From assembly GCA_902790495.1 (NCBI GenBank), contig CADASK010000029.1, forward strand, positions 1 through 36,376: DNA of 36,376 nucleotides, given 5' to 3'. Position 1 is the first letter of the stretch, and each line of letters starts with the position of its first letter. The stretch is from an uncultured Eubacteriales bacterium (lineage in GTDB: Bacteria > Bacillota > Clostridia > Christensenellales > Aristaeellaceae). Below are positions 31,789 to 36,376 of this stretch, piece by piece. The position numbers were made by a program, and so were the translations under genes. The notes under the pieces were generated by a model. That model did no database searches. It saw nothing but the letters and a program-made list of their open reading frames with translations, and was not told the DNA's origin.

Positions 31789-31810
31789 CGAAAATACAAA
31801 GATGGAACAA

Positions 31811-31847
31811 CGCAAAGCAGCCGCCCTTGTATAAGAAGGACGGCTGC
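31811..31847 (-). terminator. Probable terminator of the mgl operon
   Basis: Minus strand GCAGCCG-T-CCTT / AAGG-G-CGGCTGC around a 7-base loop, followed by TTTGCGTTG, a weak T tract. It separates the mgl operon from the asd promoter. Confidence 0.6.
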
Positions 31848-31898
31848 CGTAACACGTCTGATAATCAGCTATGAATACTTACTTCTGCAAAGGGGTTC

Positions 31899-32024
31899 CG
31901 CGCCTGTGGGCGCGGGCAAAGGGCTTTGCGATCGATCCGGGGTTGCCACCCGTTCTCCGCTGAAAACTCCATAACATGGAGTTTTCCGGGCGCTCCGAAC
32001 CCCCTGCACCCCTTCGCTGCATCC
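31899..32024 (-). repeat. Dispersed two-hairpin element, copy C (extended form)
   Basis: Starts like the other copies on the plus strand: CGCGCC/GGCGCG closing TGTG, then GCAAAGGGC and the invariant TTTGCGATCG. About 65 bases not found in copies A, B and D follow (31935-31999), then CCCCCTGCACCCCTTCGCTGC as in copy B. The extra segment holds an 11-bp hairpin GAAAACTCCAT-AAC-ATGGAGTTTTC (31962-31986) and a smaller CGGGGT/ACCCG pairing. It lies 33 bases past the stop of the last mgl-operon gene. Apart from this element, the mgl terminator and the asd promoter, nothing was found in the 31687-32057 gap. Confidence 0.75.
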
Positions 32025-32057
32025 TCTTAACTCTTTCAATCATAGCAGCAAGACGTA

Positions 32058-32318
32058 TTAAAGTTTGAAGATGCCGGCGGCTTCCAGGATGATGAGCACG
32101 AACACGATCACCAGTGCGATGCTCACCACCCAGATGATCACGTCCAGCTGCTTCACGGAGAGGGGCACCTTGTCGTACCACAGCTCCTTTTTCGCCTGGA
32201 GCCTGCGGGAGTAGGGCTTGTTCTCCAGGCCCGCCTCCCGCTCCTCAATCTCTCGCTCTTTCTCGCGGAGGGCGCGTTCCCTCTCCGCAAGCTTTCTCTC
32301 GCGTTCCTCGATCGTCAT
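32058..32318 (-). CDS. Small coiled-coil, single-pass membrane protein
   Basis: 86 residues from the ATG at 32318. Residues 2-30 form a highly charged heptad-like helix (MTIEERERKLAERERALREK, then EREIEEREAG). The single membrane segment is near the C-terminus (about 64-83, VIIWVVSIALVIVFVLIILE). Family not recognised. It starts 4 bases after the mglC stop with a modest SD (AAGAAGTG), so it is the last gene of the mgl operon. A role with the transporter is inferred from position only. Confidence 0.75.
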   Translation of the reverse strand: MTIEERERKLAERERALREKEREIEEREAGLENKPYSRRLQAKKELWYDKVPLSVKQLDVIIWVVSIALVIVFVLIILEAAGIFKL

Positions 32319-32322
32319 AGCA

Positions 32323-33336
32323 TCACTTCTTGGCGATGTACTTGCGGATATCCAGGGACACGGCCAGCACGATGACCAGGCCCTGCACCACATAGTTGTA
32401 GTAGGGGTTGACGCCCAGGAACTGCAGGATGATCTTCAGCAGCTCGAACACCAGCACGCCCACCAGGATGCCGGGCACGGTGCCGATACCGCCGGTGGTG
32501 GAGACGCCGCCGATGGTGCAGCCCGCGATGGCTTCCAGCTCATAGCCCTGGCCCATGGACGCGGAGGAGCCGCCGGACTTGGCCGCCAGCAGGTAGCCGG
32601 CGATGGCGTACATCACGCCGGCCGTGGCGTAGATGCCGATCAGGGTGCTGGTCGTGTTGACGCCGGAGACCTCAGCGGCCACCTCGTTGCCGCCGATGGC
32701 ATACATGTACTTGCCGTGGCGGGTCTTGTTGTAGATAAACCAGAACAGCAGGCCGAACACAGCCGCCACGAACAGCAGGTAGGGCAGGTGGAAGCCCTTG
32801 ACGCTGCCGATGCGGCCGTTGATCAGCGTGGTGTAGATCTTCTGGAAGCCGCCGATGGGCTGGGCGTCGGAGATCACCAGGGAGATACCGTAGATGATCG
32901 TCTGGGTGCCCAGGGTCGCAATGAAGGGCGGCACGTGCAGCTTGGTGACAATCAGGCCGTTGATGAGACCCCAGATCAGACCGAGCACCAGCACGATGAG
33001 GAACACCAGGCCGATGTTCATCTCAGGAGCCCACTTCCACAGACGGCCCGTGTAGTCGCCGCGCTGGCACAGGATGCCAGCCACCACAGCCGCGAAGCCC
33101 ACCTGACGGCCGGCGGACAGGTCCGTGCCCTTGGTGATCAGGCAGCCGGACACGCCCAGCGCGATCAGGAAGCGCACGGCGGTGTTGCTCATCAGGTTCC
33201 CGAAGTTGGCCCAGGAGAAGAAGTTGTCCTTCATGAAGCCGACCACGATGGCGGCAATCAGCAGCAGTAAGACGATAGGATTGCCCTTGACGATGCGCAG
33301 CGCTTTTTGGGCTGCGGTTTCCTGCTTCTTTTCCAT
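32323..33336 (-). CDS. mglC: Galactose/methyl-galactoside ABC transporter permease
   Basis: 337 residues, mostly hydrophobic, with about eight to ten membrane helices. It matches the MglC/RbsC-type permease family: GTDLSAGRQVGFAAVVAGI, NGLIVTKLHVPPFIATLGTQ, YAIGGNEVAAEVSGVNT, and IAGCTIGGVSTTGGIGTVPG. It forms the channel of the sugar importer with MglA and MglB. The ATG at 33336 is 9 bases after the SD AAGGGGG; the ATG three codons upstream abuts the SD. 18 bases downstream of mglA. Confidence 0.93.
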   Translation of the reverse strand: MEKKQETAAQKALRIVKGNPIVLLLLIAAIVVGFMKDNFFSWANFGNLMSNTAVRFLIALGVSGCLITKGTDLSAGRQVGFAAVVAGILCQRGDYTGRLWKWAPEMNIGLVFLIVLVLGLIWGLINGLIVTKLHVPPFIATLGTQTIIYGISLVISDAQPIGGFQKIYTTLINGRIGSVKGFHLPYLLFVAAVFGLLFWFIYNKTRHGKYMYAIGGNEVAAEVSGVNTTSTLIGIYATAGVMYAIAGYLLAAKSGGSSASMGQGYELEAIAGCTIGGVSTTGGIGTVPGILVGVLVFELLKIILQFLGVNPYYNYVVQGLVIVLAVSLDIRKYIAKK

Positions 33337-33354
33337 CTTGTACATCCCCCTTGT

Positions 33355-34866
33355 TTACTCGAACTGGGTCGCCAGCGCCATGATGTTCTCCTGGGTGGCG
33401 TCCTTGCCGTCAATAAAGCCGGTCACACGGCCGTCGCACATCACCATGATGCGGTCGCTCATGCCGATCAGCTCGCTCATCTCCGAGCTGATCATGATGA
33501 TCGACTTGCCCTCGCGGGCCATCTCCTCGATGATGCAGTAGATTTCATACTTCGCGCCGACGTCGATACCGCGGGTCGGCTCGTCCATGATGAACACGTC
33601 CGGGTTGTTGGCCAGCCAGCGTCCCAGCAGCACCTTCTGCTGGTTGCCGCCGGAGAGCGATTTGATCTGGGTCTTGGAAGAAGGTGTCTTGATGTTCATC
33701 TTCTTCACGTTGTCCTGCACCAGGCTTTCCACCTTCTTGCTGTTGATGGAGACGCCGTAGTCCAGGTACTGGTTCAGGGATGAGATGGAAATGTTGTCCG
33801 CCACGCTCAGCACGCCCATGATACCGCTGCCGCGCCGGTCCTCCGTCAGCATGGCGACGCCCTGGTCGATGGCGTCCTTCGGACGGTTGATATGCATTTC
33901 CTTGCCCTTGTAAAAGATCTGCCCCTTGGAGTGAGAGCGGATGCCGAACAGGCCCTCCATCAGCTCCGTGCGTTGGGCGCCCACCAGGCCGCCCACACCC
34001 AGGATTTCGCCCTTGCGCAGCTGGAAGGAGATGTTGCGGAAGGAGCGCGGGTTGATGGACGTGAAGTCCTTCACCTCGAACACGACCTCGCCGGGCACGT
34101 TGTTCTTGGGCGGATAGAGGTTGGTCAGCTCGCGGCCCACCATCTTGGTGATGATGGAATCCGTCGTCATCTCGCTGGCCGGCCAGGTGCCGATGTACTG
34201 GCCGTCGCGCATGATGGTGATGTCGTCGCCGATGCGCAGGATCTCGTCCATCTTGTGGGAGATGTAGACGATGGCGACGCCCTCGGCCTTCAGGTCAGCG
34301 ATGATACGGAACAGGGCTTCCACCTCGTTGGCCGTCAGCGAGGAGGTCGGCTCATCGAGGATCAGCACGCGGCAGTTGGCGGAGACAGCCTTCGCAATTT
34401 CCACGCTCTGCATCTGCGAGACGGACAGCTCGCCCACCTTCTGCTTCGGGTCAAAGTTCATGCGAACCTTTTTGAGCAGCTCGGCGGTGTCAGCGTACAT
34501 CTTTTTGTGGTCGATGATCGGAATCAAGCCGAGCGCCTTCTTCATGGGATAACGGCCCAGGAAGATGTTTTCGCCTACGGTGCGCGCCGGGATCGGCTGC
34601 AGCTCCTGGTGCACCATGGCGATGCCCTTGTGCAGGGCGTCCATGGGATCGTTGATGGTCACGGGCTGACCGTCCAGCTTGATCTGCCCCTCATCCATCT
34701 TGTAAATGCCGAACATGCACTTCATCAGCGTGGATTTGCCCGCGCCGTTCTCCCCCATCAGGGCGTGCACCTTGCCCGGACGCAGCTTGAGCTGTGCGTG
34801 GTCCAGGGCCTTGACGCCGGGGAAGGCTTTGCATACATCGGTCATTTCCAGTACGTACTCAGACAT
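33355..34866 (-). CDS. mglA: Galactose/methyl-galactoside ABC transporter ATP-binding protein
   Basis: 503 residues with two ABC domains, as in MglA/RbsA/XylG. The first has Walker A GENGAGKST, signature LSVSQMQSVEIAKA and Walker B VLILDEPTSSL. The second has a degenerate Walker A (GLVGAQRTELMEGLFG), intact signature LSGGNQQKVLLGRWL and FIMDEPTRGIDVG, the normal arrangement for this family. It powers import through MglC. The ATG at 34866 has SD AAGGGGGG; the longer open frame upstream lies in the intergenic repeat region. Confidence 0.95.
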   Translation of the reverse strand: MSEYVLEMTDVCKAFPGVKALDHAQLKLRPGKVHALMGENGAGKSTLMKCMFGIYKMDEGQIKLDGQPVTINDPMDALHKGIAMVHQELQPIPARTVGENIFLGRYPMKKALGLIPIIDHKKMYADTAELLKKVRMNFDPKQKVGELSVSQMQSVEIAKAVSANCRVLILDEPTSSLTANEVEALFRIIADLKAEGVAIVYISHKMDEILRIGDDITIMRDGQYIGTWPASEMTTDSIITKMVGRELTNLYPPKNNVPGEVVFEVKDFTSINPRSFRNISFQLRKGEILGVGGLVGAQRTELMEGLFGIRSHSKGQIFYKGKEMHINRPKDAIDQGVAMLTEDRRGSGIMGVLSVADNISISSLNQYLDYGVSINSKKVESLVQDNVKKMNIKTPSSKTQIKSLSGGNQQKVLLGRWLANNPDVFIMDEPTRGIDVGAKYEIYCIIEEMAREGKSIIMISSEMSELIGMSDRIMVMCDGRVTGFIDGKDATQENIMALATQFE

Positions 34867-34952
34867 GCTTGGTATGCCCCCCTTTTCTACCTGCCGAACA
34901 GCGCTCTTCGCGGAAGAAACGTCCAAACACTCCAGCGCAGCAGCACGGGTTT

Positions 34953-35015
34953 CGCCGCCTGCGGGCGGCGACCAAAGGGCTTTGCGATCGCCCTTTGGAA
35001 ACCTTCGCTGCATCC
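34953..35015 (-). repeat. Dispersed two-hairpin element, copy D
   Basis: Plus strand: CGCCGCC/GGCGGCG closing TGCG, then CCAAAGGGC / GCCCTTTGG (9 perfect pairs) closing TTTGCGATC, then AAACCTTCGCTGCATCC. It lies in the 294-base mglB-mglA intergenic region. The rest of that region holds the two hairpins beside mglB and the mglA ribosome binding site; no gene is seen. Confidence 0.85.
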
Positions 35016-35084
35016 CTGCGTGTTGTGATGATGCCGGGATCAGGAACCGTTTCCTCTGCGAAAAGCACTGATAACAGGAAATGA

Positions 35085-35150
35085 CGGGTGAGCCAGGAAC
35101 TGACCCACCCGCCGTTTCAGTCACAGGCGCAGCGGTTTCATCCGCTGTGC
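35085..35150 (-). promoter_or_regulatory. Two mRNA hairpins after mglB
   Basis: Minus strand hairpin 1: CAGCGG-ATGAAA-CCGCTG (35147-35130) with extra outer pairs. Hairpin 2: GGGTGGGTCA / TGGCTCACCC (35110-35086, GU pairs included) followed by TCATTTCC. Hairpins here usually protect the binding-protein mRNA and lower downstream expression; that role is inferred. Confidence 0.55.
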
Positions 35151-35160
35151 GAATGATTGA

Positions 35161-36174
35161 TTACTGAGCGTCCACGTAGGCCTTGTTGACCTTCACATAG
35201 TCAACCCAGTAGTAGTTCTCGATGTCCTCGCCGTTGAGCAGCTTCACAGCCACGTCCACAGCCGCGTGGGACTGACCGATGTGGTCATTCAGCACGGTGC
35301 CGGTCATCTCGCCGTCCTTGACGAGCTGCACAGCCTCTTCCAGAGCGTCCACGCCCAGCAGGTAGATGTCCTTGCCCACGGTGCGGCCGGCGGTCTGGAT
35401 GGCGGTGGCGGCGCCCAGAGCCATGGCGTCGTTGTTGCAGAACACGACCTCAACGTCGTTGCCATACTTGGTCAGCGCGTTGGCGCAGAGCTCCTGGCCC
35501 TTGGTCTGGTCCCAGTTGCCCACCTGGTCGTCCAGGCATTCCACGGTGTAGCCGGCGTCGGTCAGGGCCTTCACGGAGTACTCGGTGCGATACTGGGCGT
35601 CGATGTTCTCGGGGTCGCCCTCGATCATGATATAGGAGATCTTGCCGTCGCCGTTGATGTCGCCGTGATTCTCCAGCTCAGCGACCATCTCGCCCTGGAA
35701 GGTGCCGCTCTGACGGGCGTCAGCGCCGACATAGCAGACCTTGGGGTTGTTCAGGATGCCTTCATAGGCCTCGTCCAGGGTCTTGCCCTCGGCGTCATAG
35801 GCCAGGGGCTCGCGGTTGATCAGCACCAGCGGGATCTCGTTGGCCACGATCTGGTCGATCAGCGCGTCGGCGGAGGAGGTCTGCACCAGGTTCAGGATGA
35901 TGACGTCCACGCCCTGGGTGATGAAGTTGTTGATCTGGTTGGTCTGCTCGGCCATGTCGTTCTTGCCATCAGCCATGATGATCTCATACTTCACGTCGTC
36001 GGTCTCGAGGGACTTGAAATAGTTCTCGATCTCGTTGCGGTACAGGGTCATGAAGTTGTCGGTGAACTGATAGATGGAGACACCAACCTTGTAGGTCTTG
36101 GCTTCGGCGGAAGCGAAGCTCAGGGCGCTCAGAGCCATCATGGCCACAAGCAGGATCGCCAGGAACTTTTTCAT
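35161..36174 (-). CDS. mglB: Galactose/glucose-type ABC transporter substrate-binding protein
   Basis: 337 residues from the ATG at 36174, SD AAAGGAGTG. Signal peptide MKKFLAILLVAMMALSALSF, cleavage near ASA-E; no lipobox Cys, unusual for a Gram-positive binding protein but matching other exported proteins here. A periplasmic-binding type I fold follows: KVGVSIYQFTDNFM, NLVQTSSADALI, CNNDAMALGAATAIQ and LGVDALEEAVQLVKDG. The loop DINGDGKIS (172-180) resembles the calcium-binding site of MglB. It delivers galactose or glucose-like sugars to MglAC. First gene of the operon, preceded by TTGATA-type repeats. Confidence 0.95.
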   Translation of the reverse strand: MKKFLAILLVAMMALSALSFASAEAKTYKVGVSIYQFTDNFMTLYRNEIENYFKSLETDDVKYEIIMADGKNDMAEQTNQINNFITQGVDVIILNLVQTSSADALIDQIVANEIPLVLINREPLAYDAEGKTLDEAYEGILNNPKVCYVGADARQSGTFQGEMVAELENHGDINGDGKISYIMIEGDPENIDAQYRTEYSVKALTDAGYTVECLDDQVGNWDQTKGQELCANALTKYGNDVEVVFCNNDAMALGAATAIQTAGRTVGKDIYLLGVDALEEAVQLVKDGEMTGTVLNDHIGQSHAAVDVAVKLLNGEDIENYYWVDYVKVNKAYVDAQ

Positions 36175-36190
36175 GGGAACACACACTCCT

Positions 36191-36230
36191 TTGATATGAT
36201 TTATCAACAGCGGCTTGCACCGCTTTGATA
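36191..36230 (-). promoter_or_regulatory. TTGATA/TATCAA inverted repeats before mglB
   Basis: Plus strand TTGATA (36191-36196), TATCAA (36202-36207), TTGATA (36225-36230). The outer pair also pairs through AGCGG/CCGCT, giving a long hairpin (36202-36230). The middle arm could instead pair with the first TTGATA, next to the SD at 36184-36190. It could be an operator or a leader switch. I found no clear sigma-A promoter upstream of mglB. Confidence 0.5.
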
Positions 36231-36305
36231 CACACCCGCAGCGGAAACACGGGCACGCTGTCCATTTTCCTCTGCATTGTGGGGCTGTTGCACAACCCCC
36301 AGCAC

Positions 36306-36349
36306 AAAAAACGGAGCTTTCGACCACTGAGGAGGTGGAAGAAAGCTCC
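36306..36349 (-). terminator. Terminator of a gene beyond the window
   Basis: Minus strand GGAGCTTTC (36349-36341) pairs with GAAAGCTCC (36321-36313), with inner CCAC/GTGG, then GTTTTTTG. It would end a minus-strand gene located past base 36376. Confidence 0.8.
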
Positions 36350-36376
36350 ATTTTGTTGTAGAATGTATCTGCAATG

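Noticed and set aside
36191-36230. Catabolite-responsive (cre) site before mglB
   Set aside because: The sequence does not fit the TGWAANCGNTNWCA pattern; the repeats are built on TTGATA instead.

Overview
The window reads like the chromosome of a GC-rich, Gram-positive-type member of the Firmicutes (Clostridia). Two T-box leaders sit in front of aminoacyl-tRNA synthetase genes. The promoters match the sigma-A consensus with 17-18 base spacers, the ribosome binding sites are strong AGGAGG types, and prolyl-tRNA synthetase is of the short class found in Clostridia. There is a galactose-type sugar ABC transporter, and many signal peptides end in A-x-A-E. The species cannot be named from the sequence. 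Most genes lie on the minus strand. No tRNA, rRNA, CRISPR array, phage gene or transposase was seen.

Layout. 1-4232 (-): the N-terminal 1,410 codons of a very large secreted tandem-repeat protein that runs off the window. 4482-5819 (+): glutamate dehydrogenase. 5901-7336 (-): ECF sigma factor and a membrane-anchored partner. 7446-11198 (-): operon sdaAB-sdaAA-SGNH hydrolase-GH13 amylase. 11385-13138 (-): proS behind a T-box. 13275-14293 (-): purine nucleoside permease family gene broken by a frameshift. 14548-17211 (+): phosphoglucosamine-mutase-like gene lacking its N-terminal motif, a GlmU-like hexapeptide protein, and rfbC. 17371-19731 (+): zinc-ribbon membrane protein and L,D-transpeptidase. 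19881-22695 (-): galactokinase behind a solute-binding protein. 22785-24595 (-): rsmH-rsmI. 24777-28797 (-): yceD-rpmF-[T-box]-small membrane protein-valS. 28946-31686 (-): lysine/diaminopimelate genes asd-dapA-dapB. 32058-36174 (-): mglB-mglA-mglC and a small coiled-coil membrane protein.

How the genes fit together. The mgl transporter and galK form a galactose uptake and activation route, with a secreted GH13 enzyme as a possible oligosaccharide supplier. gdhA and the serine dehydratase handle amino nitrogen. asd-dapA-dapB, the glmM/GlmU-like pair and the L,D-transpeptidase all serve the cell wall. rsmH, rsmI, rpmF, valS and proS serve translation, the synthetases being under tRNA-sensing control.

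The least explained signal is a dispersed intergenic element present four times (about 19793, 24652, 31899 and 34953). It has two hairpins whose stems change sequence but keep pairing around invariant loops, and it always lies 3' of a minus-strand gene in the same orientation. Two apparently damaged genes (the permease-family gene and glmM) lie back to back around 13275-15888.
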